Source: Tetrahymena elliotti 4EA (Eukaryota > Ciliophora > Oligohymenophorea > Hymenostomatida > Tetrahymenidae). From it: a stretch of DNA of 47,239 bases. Shown here in pieces: positions 1-14,099 of the stretch. The position numbers and the translations under genes are program-made. Positions within the stretch are counted from its first letter, which is position 1, and each line of letters opens with the position of its first letter. The notes under the pieces were generated by a model, which was given only the letters and a program-made list of their open reading frames with translations, did no database searches and was not told where the DNA came from. The stretch spans positions 956,839-1,004,077 of the forward strand of contig JH720321.1 of assembly GCA_000231825.2 (NCBI GenBank). The letters are read 5' to 3'.

Positions 1-985
1 AAATTTTAAAATAACAGATAGGAATTAATGATCGAGGGAGCAATCGAGCTCAAATAATTAGATCAAGACAACCAATCAAAATTAGTCAGTTGCTAACAAT
101 TTAAAGTTTTTATTTATCCTATCATTTTTCCTTGAATAATGCATATTATTAATGAAGCACTATTTTTACGAGAGGTTAAGAGTCAAAGTTTAGAGATTAG
201 AGCACTATCCTAAGCCAGATCCTAATTCTTAGCCACCCAATTGACCAATATTATTCCATCTTTTATAGAATGATAAAAATAAATATTGAATAAAGAAAAT
301 TTAAAAGAATGAGAAAAATATTAAAATTTGACTAAATTTTAAAATAACAGATAGGAATTAATGAATGATGGATCAATCAAGCTCAAATAATTAGATCAAG
401 TCAACCAATCAAAATAATCAGTTGCTAGCAATTTAAAGCTTTTATTTATCCCATCATTTCTCCTTCAATAGTGCATAATTAATAATGAAACTATATTTTT
501 ACTTTAGGTTAAGAGTCAAAGTTTAGAGATTAGAGCACTATCCTAAGCCAGATCCTAATGCTTAACCACCTAATTCACCAATTTCATTCTCACTTTAATA
601 GAATGATAAAAATAAATATAGAATAAAGAAAATTTAAAAGAATGAGAAAAATATTAAAACTTAACTAAATTTGAAAATAAAAAATAAGAATTAATGAATG
701 AGGGAACAATCGAGCTCAAATAATTAGATTAAGTCAATCAATCAAAATTAATAAGTTGCTAACAATTTAAAGTTTTTATTTATCCCATCATTTTTCCTTG
801 AATAATGCATAATTAATAATGAAACTGTATTTTTACTTTAGGTCAAGAGTCAAAGTTTAGAGATTAGAGCACTATCCTAAGCCAGATCCTAATTCTTAAC
901 TACAAAATTTACCAATCTTTTTCCAGCTTTTATAGAATGATAAAAATAAATATTGAAGAACGAAATATGTAAAAGAATAAGAAAA
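1..985. repeat. Three tandem copies of a ~333-nt repeat
   Basis: Copies start at 1, 334 and 667; the third fades out near 985. The copies differ by scattered substitutions, but a 49-nt core (178-226, 511-559, 845-893) is identical in all three. Copy spacing is 333 and then 334 nt, and TGA codons occur in the reading frames, so no shared protein frame is kept. I do not recognise the family. The array touches the left edge of the window, so more copies may lie outside. Confidence 0.93.
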
Positions 986-1131
986 ACACTAAAAAAAAAA
1001 TCAGCTCAAAAACCCAGTTTTTATCATAAATAAAAGTGATTGTTAATAAGAATCAATTAATTAATATTGAAATATTTTTTATTCTCAATATTAAAATTCA
1101 AAGTTAACAGATTTAATAAATTTAAAGAAAA

Positions 1132-1527
1132 ATGAATAATTTCACCTAAAATCAATGTGAAGATTTTGGTAAGAAGTTAAATTAAATCTTAGAAACTTTT
1201 AACAATTAAATATAGTAATTTATTCTTCTATCTAAAGAAATTAAATTATATCATCAATTTCTGTAAGATATTTTATATTTTGTAACGACATTTTTTTTTT
1301 TCAATTCTCCGAATTAATTAATACTGAATAAGAAAAATTTGATTAACTTTATCAAACAAAATTTTGAAATTCAATTAATAAAATTTGTTTTTTTAAAAAA
1401 TTATTATTAATAGTTCTGTTAATACATTTTATTTTATAATTTCTTATTTTAAAAATATAATTAAGATTTTAACTCATTTATGTCAACAAGTCCTTCATTC
1501 TAATATTAATTATAGCCAGAGGTGTGA
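1132..1527 (+). CDS. Possible small helical protein, 131 aa
   Basis: With TAA/TAG read as Gln, one frame runs from an ATG in an A-rich context (AAAAATGAAT) to TGA, giving 131 residues without an intron. The first 50 residues have an ordinary mix of Gln, Glu, Lys, Leu and Ile and look like amphipathic helix. The rest is rich in Phe, Tyr, Asn and Gln and could be AT-biased noise. No family is recognised. It lies between the left repeat array and the giant gene. The length is only modestly above chance for a one-stop code in such AT-rich DNA, so this is a candidate rather than a firm gene. Confidence 0.35.
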
Positions 1528-2614
1528 CGATATATCCATAATATCATATGTAAAAGCAGAAATATCGAATATCGAGTTTTTTTAAAAGTAGCATATCTAA
1601 TTATATCATAAAGATGTACATAAAATTTTAGAAAATGGTGCAAAACAGATGTTAACAAAAAATAATAGGCTTTAATTACAACACTCCTTAACTTTTTACC
1701 CCTTTTACATGCATAAAAAAGAATTTAAATTTTGTTTAGATTTTGTGTACACTACTTATGATTTCTTTCCTTACCTCCCTTTTTCTAATTTTTGTTAGCT
1801 AATATTAAATACACTCTATCTATATCAATCATATCACAATTAAAAGAATAAAGAACTCTACAAAAGAAAATATTATCAACTTATTTGCTAATTTAATCAG
1901 AAAAGATTTATAGCCAATAGTTGACAATATTGGCATATATAGAAAAAAGGGTAATCTGGCCCAAAATAAATATACAAGTCTAAATAATACCAAGTATTAT
2001 TACTTACTAAGAATTTTTAAAAAAATATACTATTATACTTATTTATTATTTGATTCCATTATATATTGTGTAAAAAAATTAAATATTTTTTTAAATTCTT
2101 TGTACTTTAACATTTTAATAAATTAATCCTTTGTATCTTTAAATTAATTTTTTTAGGAAGAAATAATTTAAATAGAGTTTCTATTTTTATTAATATTCTT
2201 ATTGATTGAAAAATGCAAATTTTAACATTTACTAATGAATTATTAGGTATAGATGATATTAATATAAATAATAAAGCAATAAGCAATTAGAAAAAAAAAA
2301 ATTTGTTAAAATACTTACATTTCATTTAAATCAGTTTTATGTTAAATTATTTTTAATTTTTGATATTTACTAAAAAATGCAAAAATTTACCAAAAAAGAA
2401 ATACCACACAATTATTTCAGTAAAAATAATTCAAAACATAAAGATTATTCAATTACTTTTTAAAATTTGTTCATCTAGTTGATTATTGGAATTAATATTT
2501 GGGATAATCTTTTCCTTTTAATTAGATTGATTTTACATAACAACAGCAATAAATAAGAAATATTAAAAAATGATATTCATAGGATTAGCTATCATTAAAT
2601 TTTTTTAGTTAATC
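1528..2614. other. AT-rich intergenic spacer
   Basis: About 1.1 kb upstream of the giant gene. I see no coding frame, RNA gene or repeat family here, only short A and T runs. It presumably holds the promoter of the downstream gene, but no site can be named. Confidence 0.6.
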
Positions 2615-5600
2615 ATGAAGAGATCATAATTAAAAATTATAATTTTATTCCTATTATTATTTGTTTTAGCAAACTCTTCAAATACTTGTCCTACTTAAAC
2701 ATATCTAGGTAATTTGTTACACTATTAATTTTTATTTTAAAGATGAATAATTGCATTAAAAAAGCATTTCTTATTTCATTATCAATAATAAATGTAAGTG
2801 AAAAATTATTTTTAATTATAAAATAGAATGCACAACTAGATAAGAATTAGTTTAAACTTTTATTTTAAAATCTGACACCACTCTTTGGAAAGAAGATACT
2901 CTTGTTATTGTTTATGAAAATTAAATAGATTTATACCAACTATCAGATTATGTAAAGATAGCAGAGATAAATATTCCTAAATTTTATTTTGTTTAAGCCT
3001 TCTATAGTGAATTTTAAAATGATTCTAAGCTAGCAGTATTTTCTAAAAATGAATAAAAAATATATATTTATTCAGTTAACAATACTGTTCTACTAAACGT
3101 GTATAATTTTATTGATGAATAAATTATTTTTGATGACCAAATCTGTGCCTCAGCTGAATTAGGTTATTTTGTTGCAAAAACAAAAGAGAAAGTAGACTTC
3201 TTAAAATTATTAATTCTAAAATTTCATTTTTTGATTCATTATTAAAGTATGAATTAATGCTATTCCCACAGTTTTAGTTCTAAATAATATTATTCATATT
3301 GCTAAATATATCATCTTAAGTTTTAAGCGATTAAAAAATAATTTCAGTATCATTATCAGAGTATTTTATGATGTAAAATTTCTACATTTAGCTTCAGTAA
3401 TCATTTAGGAAATAGATATTTTAATAATTTAAATTCAAGCTTATTAAAAATGATTATTGCAATATGATTAAATACTAAAAAATTAATAGTTTCAATTATT
3501 AAATAATCAATTATACTCACATATGATAATAGTCAATTTAAAAAAAATATCTACTATTATTCAATAGAGAGATTAGGTTTGATCATAAATAAAATTGAAA
3601 TTTGTTTTACTCAAAATTTAGCATAAAATTTATGTTAAAATCTAAAAAATTTGAAATATTAATTTTTAAATTCAAAAAAGAAAAGCATTTCTTCAAGCTT
3701 AGTTTAGATTTTCTAAATTTTTTGAAACCGAATATTTTTTATTAAATATTTTTATTAATTTAATAGAAAATAGTTGTTTATAATTATATAAAAAATGAGA
3801 AGATACTGCTGGATACAAATCTTGAACCAATTTTTATTTTCAAATGCTAATTCATAGATTGTTCTGATAAAGATAAGTTGAAATTAGTAATAACTGAAAA
3901 CGATTTAGCCATAACTCTATATGAAAGTAGTAAAAAATCTTTAAACTTCACTAAGTTAAATTACATGGAGAGTGAGTTTTAAATTATTGAATGGTACTTT
4001 TTTAAAGGAAATAGATTAGCTCTGTAATCAACAGATTTTTAGAAATAAGATCACTTAACAATGATTAATTTAGATAGCTTTCAGATAGAATTAACCTAAG
4101 ATGTTAACATGAAATATTAGGTGCACTATTCCAGCATTCATGATCTATGGCTGACTACTTATGGCTCTGGCTCTTTATTTATAAATGGATAATTTTTTAA
4201 CTTTGAATTACCAGAGGATTTTTAAATTAATACTTCAGATTCGATAAGCAATGATTCAACATATACTTTATTTGAATATTAACATTTTATCAAACTGGCA
4301 GTCAATATTGAGTAAACTGAAATTGCGTTAATAAGCTATTAAGCAATATTTATTTTTTCATTACCAGATTTCAAACTTCAATCTATTAAACAGATTTCTA
4401 AAAAATATGAAAGAGAAATAAAATAAAATTATATCTATTCAGATAATATATTAATTGATTTTTAAAAAAATAACTGGTAAGTTTATGATACAAGCACATA
4501 GAAATTGATATTTGATAATCACTGTATCAATGTAATTCGCATTTTAAATATTTAATTTAATATTTCTTTTATCAATTTTATAAAAAAGGGATTTCAAATA
4601 TTTGATGAGTTGATTGTTGATATTCATGTTGATCTATCTATTAACAGGCTCACAATATTAGATAATTTTGGAAGCGGATTCTTTGCTAAATATGATACAG
4701 GAGAGCCTTATTACAGATTTGTCGAAAGCTAATCTAGAATTTAATGGCTTATTTTAGAAAAAGAGAATTTAATAGTGATTTGGAGTATACAGTTGTATTC
4801 AGATGTCTAGTTTTACGATTATTTAACAGGAGATTTAATTGCTTCTACTTATGAGTCATATGATAGGATAGTTTTTAATTGTTACTACCCCAATAGTAAA
4901 AATCTGCTTCTTGTAGATTTTGTAGGTGTAGCTATTGTTATAAACATAGAATCAAAAGAAATTATTTAAAAAGTAAATTTAGGTAAAGTTAAATAATATT
5001 CTTGTAATAAAGGTGAGGAAGAATTATATCTCCTAAATACAGATAACTAAATTATTTAATTTGCTAATACTAATAATCTTAATAAAATGAATTATTTGAG
5101 CTATCTAATAAATGATACCAACTCCATATTATAGATATTATGTAGTTCCCAGAATTTATTCTTTATCACAACAAGTACAGAATTTCCATATGTAAATTTA
5201 ATTTTTATTAAATTGTATAATTAATATTTTCTTATTTTTTAGGTTTTGTAATGGCTGGATTTAAAAGATAATATGGTCTATTAAAAATTTATGAAATGTA
5301 ATAACCCAATTATGAATCTGAATAATGAGAATTATTTGACAATAATTTGCTTTGATAGGGTTTACTTAAAAGGTATATCAGATGAAAATAAAGATTATAA
5401 AAAGTATTTAAATATTCCCACTTATCATTAAAACATTAAATTTGTCCTTGTTGAAAGTTTCTATGCTTTTGTTATCAATATTTATGGTGTACTTTTACAA
5501 TATAGTTTACATGATGGTAAATTATAACATACAGTAGATCTGCATAGTAGCTACGAACCTAAAACAATTATATTAGATACTGCTAATAGTATGCTTATTA

Positions 5601-8600
5601 GTGGAGGTAGTGAAGGCAGAATTGTAAAATATAGTTACACTTAAAAGCAAATAGTTAAAACATGGAAATCATAAGAAGTTCTTGTAATGAAATTAGATCT
5701 TGTCAATAATATTTTAATTCATTCTAGTTTAAGTTATATTTATTCTAGGAATTATATAGATTCTGATTTAATTTAACAACTTAGTGCAACTAAATCAACA
5801 TCATCCTAAATTAAATTCTTTGATGATAGTGATAATGAAGATGATAATGATATAGACTACAGTCTTCTCTTGAAAACTTAAAAGAACTAAATTTTAAATG
5901 GAATATTTGTTTTTCCAGACAGAAATATTGTTGTTGGATATGGAGATAAATTATATTTTTGGGATTATATACAAATGAAGATAGTTAAAACTATATCAGG
6001 ATCCCATCAAAAAATGATTTAATAATTTGAATATATACCTTAGTTAAATATATTTATCAGTGCAGGAGAAGATTCAGTTATAGCTATTCATGATTCAAAT
6101 GAATTTAAATAATTAGATTCAGCTACTTTATCTGAATCTTGTGATGGCATAACATAAATTGCAATTTATAAATTGAACTACATTTTTATAGGATGCAATT
6201 TAGGTGAAGTATATTTGTATTCAATAGATATTGATGAGAAAAAATTGAATTTTGTTTTAGAAAATACTTTCTTTGAATCATTTCCGATAAGTAGATTGAT
6301 AGTTGATAATGAAAAAGATGAGCTATACATTTATTCAGTAATTCTTTTTATTTTTATTTGAAGTAATTCTTTACATTTAAATTAAAATTAGCTATCATGG
6401 AGTGGATATCTTTTGGATATTAATGAAATACTTAATGGATCATGGAAGAATATATCTACAATTTTAGGTGATTAATAAATTAGCATTTATAATAAATGTA
6501 ATTTTATTAATAAATAGGAATATATGGTGAAATAGACTTTAAAAGAAATATCATAGTGAGTATCGATGTAAAAATATAATTTATTTTAATTATCATTTAT
6601 TTGAAAATTTTTTTTAATAGTAAAACGGGTTCTTGATTTCATTGAATAGGTTTAAATATATGCATGTTATTTATGAGTAAATTCACAATGGAAGGATATG
6701 GGATCTAAAATTGGTTGTTAAATTAGGTGTTGTTATTACTATTGGTGATGATAAATTAGTTTAAATTAGAAACTATGTAGAAAACGAAGAAAAACCAATA
6801 AGCACATATTTTGGTAAATATTAACTAAGAAATATTGTATTTGATGAATATGCAAATATTGTTATTGTTACTGATATAAATGGAGGCCTCATTCTTCTTG
6901 AATTTCCTTCTTTATTTATTAAGCAAGAGTTTCGTTAAGAGAATAATATCTTAACTAGGCCTGTAGGAAAGTGGTTACAAAATTTATTATTTACAGCATT
7001 CGAAAATGAGGGCTTACTTAATATTTGGAACTATGAAGGACTCTTAAGAGATACCTTTATTTTTGAATCAAGAAAAGAGCTAGGTATTATAAATGCATAA
7101 ATAAATCAAAGAAATTCTTCAGAAATTTTTTATATGGATACAAGTCTCTAAATGTTGAAATGGAATAGTAAATCAGGGGCTAAAAGCGTTTTAGGAGTAA
7201 TTAAAAATAATAATTTTCCTCTATATGCAAGCTTATTTTAAGTTCCAGATTAAGATTCTTTACTATTTGTTGATTTCAAAGGAATATATCATTTTAGTAT
7301 TTATTATATGAAATTAATAAGATATATAGATTAAGGATGTATTGCAGCTGTAAATAATTTTGATAATACATAGAATTCTGAACAGATTAAATATCTATTT
7401 TGTTAAAAGGAGTATAAAATAGTTGTTTATGAGTTATAAAATGGAAGTTCTATTTAATTGGCTTGGGAAATATATCCTCTAATAAAAGATGAAATATTAG
7501 ATTAAGATTCTGAAGATATACCAACTAAATAAAGCAAAAACGAAAATATGACTAATGAGCAAAAGCTTTAATCTTCTATAGATATATTAAGGATTGATAC
7601 TATCTCAAATCTATTGTTTTTTACATTATCTTAATCTCATTAGATTGTGGTATATAATTATAATTTAAAAAAATATATTTATAAAAGTCAAGATCATTTA
7701 CAACAAATAGTAAATATTATTGAAAGCCCATCTCAAGATGATTCTATTAAAAGAAGGATGATTTCTTATGGATGGGATGGAATTATAAATATTTATGAAT
7801 ATAAATTAAATAGTGAATCATTTAGTCTTTACAAATCATTATATCTCTGTGATCCTAATTATACTTATACTTTCTCTTTGACTGTCTAATATGTATTTCC
7901 ATAAATTTCAAATAATTGTTTAATCAGTAACATTTAATTGGCTGAAGATTATTTAATTGCTTACACACCATCATCATTTAACAATGTTAAATTCTTCTCA
8001 TATCCAGAAGTTGAATTTTTGAAGAGCTTACCTTCTCCTACTAATGGATATACAATAGTAATAAAACCTGATAAAAAGAACAATATAATAGTTTTAGCCT
8101 CTAGTTTTCACTATATAATTGTTTCTTATGATAGTTTAACAATAAAATCAAACCTAAGAAACCTAACAGCCTTTCCAGTAATATTTTATTATTTAATCTT
8201 TTTAAAAGTAAATGAAATATATTTAAAAATATTTTTAAAGCAATTAAAAATAAAAGATTTAATTATATTGTCTGAAGAGTATATTCTAACTTAGTTCAGC
8301 TAGAGTTACTTCTTAATAAAAATAAATGAAACTAGTGCGAGTAGTTAATAGATATAGAAGTTCACATAATAAAAGAATCAATTTGATAGATTCAGTTTTA
8401 ATGTTAACAAGAATATTTATAAGGATGAAAATAACTTATCTATTTAAATGACAGTTGCAAATAGCAATTCTATGACAGAATTTTTGCTTGTCATAAAAGG
8501 TTCTTAATAATGTCTGGTAGAGTTCAACCCTAATTGTAATTAGCACTGCATATAAAAAACTATTAAAAATATAGAGGAATTTAACATTTTATCAAAGGAA

Positions 8601-11600
8601 GTCTATTAGATTAATAATTTTAATTTTGTCTTCAATCTTCTTTAAAAAGGTCAAATAAGTGAATTTCCATCCTTTGAATTCTCATAAAAAACAAACATAA
8701 CATATTAACTTTAAATCAATCTACAATAAGACCAAGATAATAAAAGTGAATAACTAAAAGATCTAGATAAAAAAATAGGGGAATATGAATAGTAATAAGC
8801 AGAAAGTCAAAATAATGAAATATCTGATAAAAAATAGCAAAATACTCTTTACCAAAATATTTCAAACTTTACTGGAAGCAAAAATGTAAGCTTTGATTCG
8901 GGCTAGTATTTTCCTCAGGATCCTAAAGATGATAGAGATAGTATTTCAATTTCTCCTAAATTTGCTTCTAGTGTAAGCAATTTTAATTCAATTACATTAA
9001 GGAATATGCTTTTAAATTTGAATAGAACTCAAGTTGAATAACAGTTTGAAAACATTACTTCCTTTACAATGATTGATGTTGAGCTGACACAATTAAACAT
9101 TTAAAATATTCGCTATTTTGTTTTTGAAAATGTTAAATAAATAAGCCTAAATAATATTTTAATTTAAGATCAAGTAATTCAGAAAAGTTTAATTTTTCTT
9201 TTACAGTCTTTTGATAAAGCAGAAGTATCTAACCTAAATATTCAAAACTGCAAAGCTATTTACAAGTCCACAATTATAGAAGTTTAATATGTGCCCTAAA
9301 ATAAATCAAGAATGGCTAAAGAGTTTGATTTAAACAGATTAACCTTTTTCAATAACACATACTTTGATGGAAGTGCAGTTATCATTGTAACCTAAACAAA
9401 ATAAACTAGTATAAAAAATGTGAATGTCACTGGGAACTCTTAAAATGGCTTCATGAAATCAACTGTGATATAACTTTTGATAAACTAAATAGTTTTTATG
9501 TCAAATTTGAATTGTCAAAATAATACAGGAATTATTTTCTTGCTTTCTTAGCCTTATTATGAAAATAGGCTTTCCACTTTCATTGAAACAAGGACAATCT
9601 TTGAGGATGAGTTTTATATAGATTAAGTTACTGTCAAAAATAATACAAATGAATTTGATGATTCTTTTTTTATTATAATAATGTCAAATAAACTTCAACT
9701 GAAAAATTTAAAAGCCGTATCTAATAAATCTCTACAGTCAGGTGTTTTATTTTTAGTAAAATCTAAAGGAGGATTGTAAAATATATTATTACAGGATAAT
9801 AAATCAGATTTATACTCGAATATTTATATTGTAGATTCTATTATTTAATTGGAAAATTCTGATTTTATTTCTAATCATGGTTATAATGGAGGAGTTGCTT
9901 TAATTGAAAAATCTGAAATTAACTTTTTTGACTGTAAGGCTATAAAAAACGAAGCTACTGGTAAACATTTTAATTATCAAGCCTAATCCTTTTAAATTAC
10001 TTTTATCAGATTTTGAATTAAAGATAAAAGAAAAAACTTAAAATTTTTTTATGATTATTTTGAGTTAATATGAATTTTAATTTTAACAAAAATAAATTTT
10101 TAATTTTAACAAAATAAATTATTCAAATTTTAGAGAAACAACATTATAGTTATTAATTATTTTAATAATACAAATAGATGGTGGTGTTATGTATATTAAA
10201 AATGGATTGAAAAGCAGTAGAGTAAATTAATTTTTTAGTATTTTTACTTAGTAATATACAATATTATTTTAAAAAGATTTAACGATTCGAATTTAGAGAG
10301 AATTCTTCTTCCGGAAGTGGAGGTTGCTTAGTATTAGATAACTCTGATATTGATTTAAGCGATAATACTTTTATTTCAAACAGAGCTGAAATTGGAGGAG
10401 CAGTCAGATACATTAACTTATAACCTTCTTTCATGAGAAATCCAACAATAAGATAGCTATAGAATACAAAAAATGATTAACTTTCTGAGTAAGATTCATG
10501 CGGATCATATTCTTCTAATATTTGCCAGGATAACATAGGAAGGTTATTTGGTAAGAATATTGGATCATATGTAAATTAAATAGTATAAATTGAAAAATAA
10601 GGAAACTAAGAAAAATTTATTGAGCAAAAAGAATTTTAGAAAAATCTATTTAAAAGAATTAGAAGTGGATAGAATGAAAGATAAATAATATTTCAGTTAT
10701 TAGATGAGTTTAACTAAAAAGTAGATTTCTCAAATTTAAATCTATAAACTATGAGTCCATCTCTTGTTGAAGAACTAAAATAATTCACATCAAAACTTAA
10801 TAAATTCTCATAAAAACCGAATAGCAATTCATAGATTTAATAAAACAATAATTCTAGAAATTCAAATATTTAAATAGATGGAAACATTTTTCAGGATTAT
10901 TTAAATGGTTAATTTAACTTTGATTATTATTCTATAGAAGGTATACCTAATACTGAAACAGTTATAAAACTAGAAGTTAATCCTCTTTATGTTGTGGATC
11001 CAAAGACTTACTAGTTTCAAAAAGGAGAGGATATTTTTTTTAATGTTACTTTTAGAAGCTGCGAAATAGGTGAAATACCATTAAAATCATGCCCTTCATG
11101 TGAAACTATAAATTGCTAAGAATGTCCAGTAGGTACTTATTCTTTAGAAAATCCAGATTCGGCAACTGCATGCATGAAATGTGACTACAAAACTTCTATT
11201 TATTGCAGAAAAAATATTATTAAACTAAGAGAAGGATTTTGGAGAGAAAATGAAAGCACTGATGAAATTCTTTACTGTAGCAATTTCCCATAAAGTTGTA
11301 ATGGAGATGAATCTACCAACTACTGTTCAAAAGGGTATATAGGACCTCTATGTGAAACATGTGACTATGAAGGTACTAATATAATTATTCAAACACATAA
11401 AGAACTAATTTTATATATTTATTTTAGGTTAAATATGGGGTGAAAGCTATGGAAAATCTAATTTAGTAAATAATCATATAGATAGTTGCCAAAGATGCTC
11501 TGATTTAAAAAGCCAATATCTACATTTCTTAATTAGTGTGATTGGAATTACCGTTTTTGTATTTTTAATTATTTTTGAAATAAATCGCTAACAAGTAAAT

Positions 11601-13384
11601 AAAATCATTTTTAATCTAATTCATATCTCGGGAATGCAAGTATTAGGTAATTCAGCATTTTAAGGCTCCTAAAAGACATAATTAATCAAATTATTTATTC
11701 ACCATTTGTTAATTCTCACTGTTTTACAGAGCTTTAGATTTGATATAGTATTTTTAGACTGGTTTTAGGTAATATTGTCTCCTTTTCTATTTATGAAATC
11801 TACTCTAGACTGTATTCTCTATTAGCTTTCTGTAAATTCTCTACCTCTGCATTATGTAAGGCTGCTTTACTTTAACATACTAATATTGTTTTTGCTTTTA
11901 GTTACTTTTTTAGCTTTTAAATTTGTTTATTTGATTTTGGCTTCTAAAAAGAAATAATCTGAAAAGACTTCTCTACAGCTCTACTTAAATTCAAAGAACT
12001 CTTTAATATCATTCTTGATAGCTTTTGCTTTCATTTTTTAACAAGATATTATATATAGTCTTTTTTCTGTGATATCTTGCAGACAGATTGGAAATAAATA
12101 TTACATTTCAAGTTTTTTGACTGAAAAATGTTATTCTTAATCTTACTACACATACTCATTTTCTATTGTTTTTCCTTTACTCCTTATTTGGGTAGTTTTA
12201 TTTCCCTATCTGCTATTCTATAAGATAAGAACTTCATTAAACTTGAAATCTTCTTTCACAAATTCTTTAAGATAGGTAAGATTTTTTTCAATAGTTATTT
12301 CTATCTAAAATTTTTTATTTTAAATAAAAAGGTTGGATTTATGACTTGTGATTATAAAAAATAAAATTGCTGTTGGGAAATATTTAAAATTTATGTTAGA
12401 ATTTTAATAATTGTGATTCTTTGTTTCTTTTAAGATAACAATTTTAGGAAAGGATTCTACATATCTATTGTGCTAATTGTATACCTTATATAGCTACATA
12501 GAAATAAGCCTTACATTAAAAATGAATTTTAAGAATCAGACTAAATTTGCTCTTTTATAGAAATCGTGATAATGCTTATGATAGCTTACTAAAATAGTAT
12601 TGACAATGAGATAGAAAAATAAATTATCATTTATTTAGTTACAGTACTTTCATCTTTTGTTTTTGGTTTCCTGTTGCTGAAGATATTTAGAGAGTTGATA
12701 ATATCATATCTATAAAATCACTAAGAATCTTCTATATAAAAATTCATGAACAATTTTTTAAATAAGCTGGCTTTAAGAATAAATAAAGATCACCCAAATT
12801 TTAAAAACTATTTGAAAAATTATTTTTATTCTATTTATTAGGTCATCTTTTTAAGAAGCTCTTCTTATAAAAAAATGATTGTTTGGTAGAATCTCAGAAA
12901 AAAATTTCTTGAATTTAAGAAAAGAAAGCAAGAAGATTAAAAAGCTCAGTTTCTATCTGCTGATTCAACTTAAAACACTCAAATAAATAAAATAGATGAA
13001 TAAAGAATCAACGTTGACTAGCAAAACTAAAATAAGAACACCATAAATTTTTAATTAGAAAGTAAATTATTTTTAATAACATATTTGATTTATTTATAAA
13101 TTATAAAATAGTAGATTAAAATATAAAAAATATTTCAGAAGATACTTTAGAGACTCATCAACTAAAATCAAAAAATTCGTTAATCGGTAATTAAAAAACT
13201 ATGAATAATTAAATATTGATAAATATATAAAATAAAAGCATAAAATTGTATATCCAATCTTAAGAAGAAGAGATAATTTATTAAATAAAAAAGTGATAGA
13301 TCTCATATCAGACTAGGGCAAAGTAAAGTTAATTTGAAAATTTTCTAATATCTGAAATTTATTTTGAAAAATCAAACAAGGTGA
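2615..13384 (+). CDS. Giant beta-propeller/beta-helix/Cys-rich multi-TM surface protein
   Basis: Sixteen exons and 15 introns (33-217 nt) give about 3,270 aa. Introns: 2709-2742, 2794-2826, 3192-3247, 3702-3766 (least sure), 5192-5242, 6338-6391, 6468-6517, 6556-6620, 8178-8240, 9961-10177, 10222-10276, 11373-11427, 12276-12331, 13062-13111, 13187-13238. All exon phases agree if one base is removed from the A-run at 3477-3482. Residues 1-22 form a signal peptide. Residues ~30-1900 carry WD40/quinoprotein-like strands (SAGEDS, LLNIWNYEG, GWDGIINIYEY). Residues ~1940-2360 resemble Pmp-type beta-helix, with FISNRAEIGGAVRYI and DGGVMYI turns. Residues ~2560-2680 contain CxxC pairs. About eight membrane helices follow (~2683-3075), then a basic cytosolic tail. 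Such chimeric membrane proteins occur as families in ciliates. A receptor or adhesion role is inference. Confidence 0.85.
3477..3482 (+). other. Apparent one-base frameshift in A6 run
   Basis: Before this run the giant gene is open in one frame, which hits TGA at about 3537. After it the next frame over is open and coding-like as far as the 3702 donor. No GT-AG intron that I can find joins the two. Removing one A makes the whole 16-exon model exactly divisible by three (9,814 to 9,813 nt). A sequencing error is the simplest reading; a real frameshift is possible. Confidence 0.6.
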
Positions 13385-14099
13385 AAAAGAAATTAAAATT
13401 TTGATATCTTAAGACTCCAACCAAAATATATGAAAAATAAAAACAAAATTAAAAAAATATTTTATCTTTCTAAACGTTGTCTTTTACTTTGATGTTATTT
13501 TGTAAATCTTAAACATTTTTTTAGCTTTAAAAAGCAATTTAATTAAAATACTTTCAAATAATTAATGCATTTGTTTCATTTTTAAAAATATAATCTGCAA
13601 TCTTACATTTATTTATATCTTGTTGGTCATCATATTTCAAGTTAATGTTGATAAACCAAATATTTAGAATTCTAGTTAGAATATTATTTTTTATTTAATA
13701 ATATCCATATTTAATAACATTTTATAATCTATCAATTAATAAAATTACAAAATAAATGAGTGACATAAAAGATAAATAAATGGTTCAAATAAATGAAATT
13801 TTTTGAAAATAATATTGAATACTAAATGTAAAATTTAAATGCAGCATAAGTAATCATTATTAAAGATAATATATGTTTTGTTTTTTTTGCTTTTATTCTA
13901 TTTATTTATTTTTTGTTTTGGTTTTTTAATTAATTAATTTATTTGTTTGTTTTTTTATCTATTTATTTTATCTCAGTTTGGTTTTATTTGATTTTTTTTT
14001 AGTTTTTTAATTAATTTTATTTGATTTTAGTTTTTAGATCAGTCGGGTTATTTATCTGATCTTTTTATTTATTTAATTTATTTTTTAATATTTTGTTTT
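13385..14099. other. Spacer with T-rich strand asymmetry
   Basis: No gene is seen. From about 13,875 to 14,100 the top strand is strikingly T-rich, with TTTA, TTTG and long T runs, while the preceding part is A/T mixed. A short imperfect GATCAG/CTGATC inverted pair lies at about 14,036-14,063. Confidence 0.6.

Noticed and set aside
1..985. CRISPR-like or coding interpretation of the left repeats
   Set aside because: Units are 333 nt, directly tandem without spacers; the period changes by one base and TGA codons interrupt the frames.
7647..8294. Standard-code ORFs inside the giant gene
   Set aside because: They are fragments of one long exon (6621-8177) cut artificially at Gln-coding TAA/TAG, plus read-through into the 8178-8240 intron.
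9961..10133. Shorter intron ending at 10133 in the giant gene
   Set aside because: The following exon would leave frame; the acceptor at 10177 restores the canonical beta-helix turn DGGVMYI in phase.
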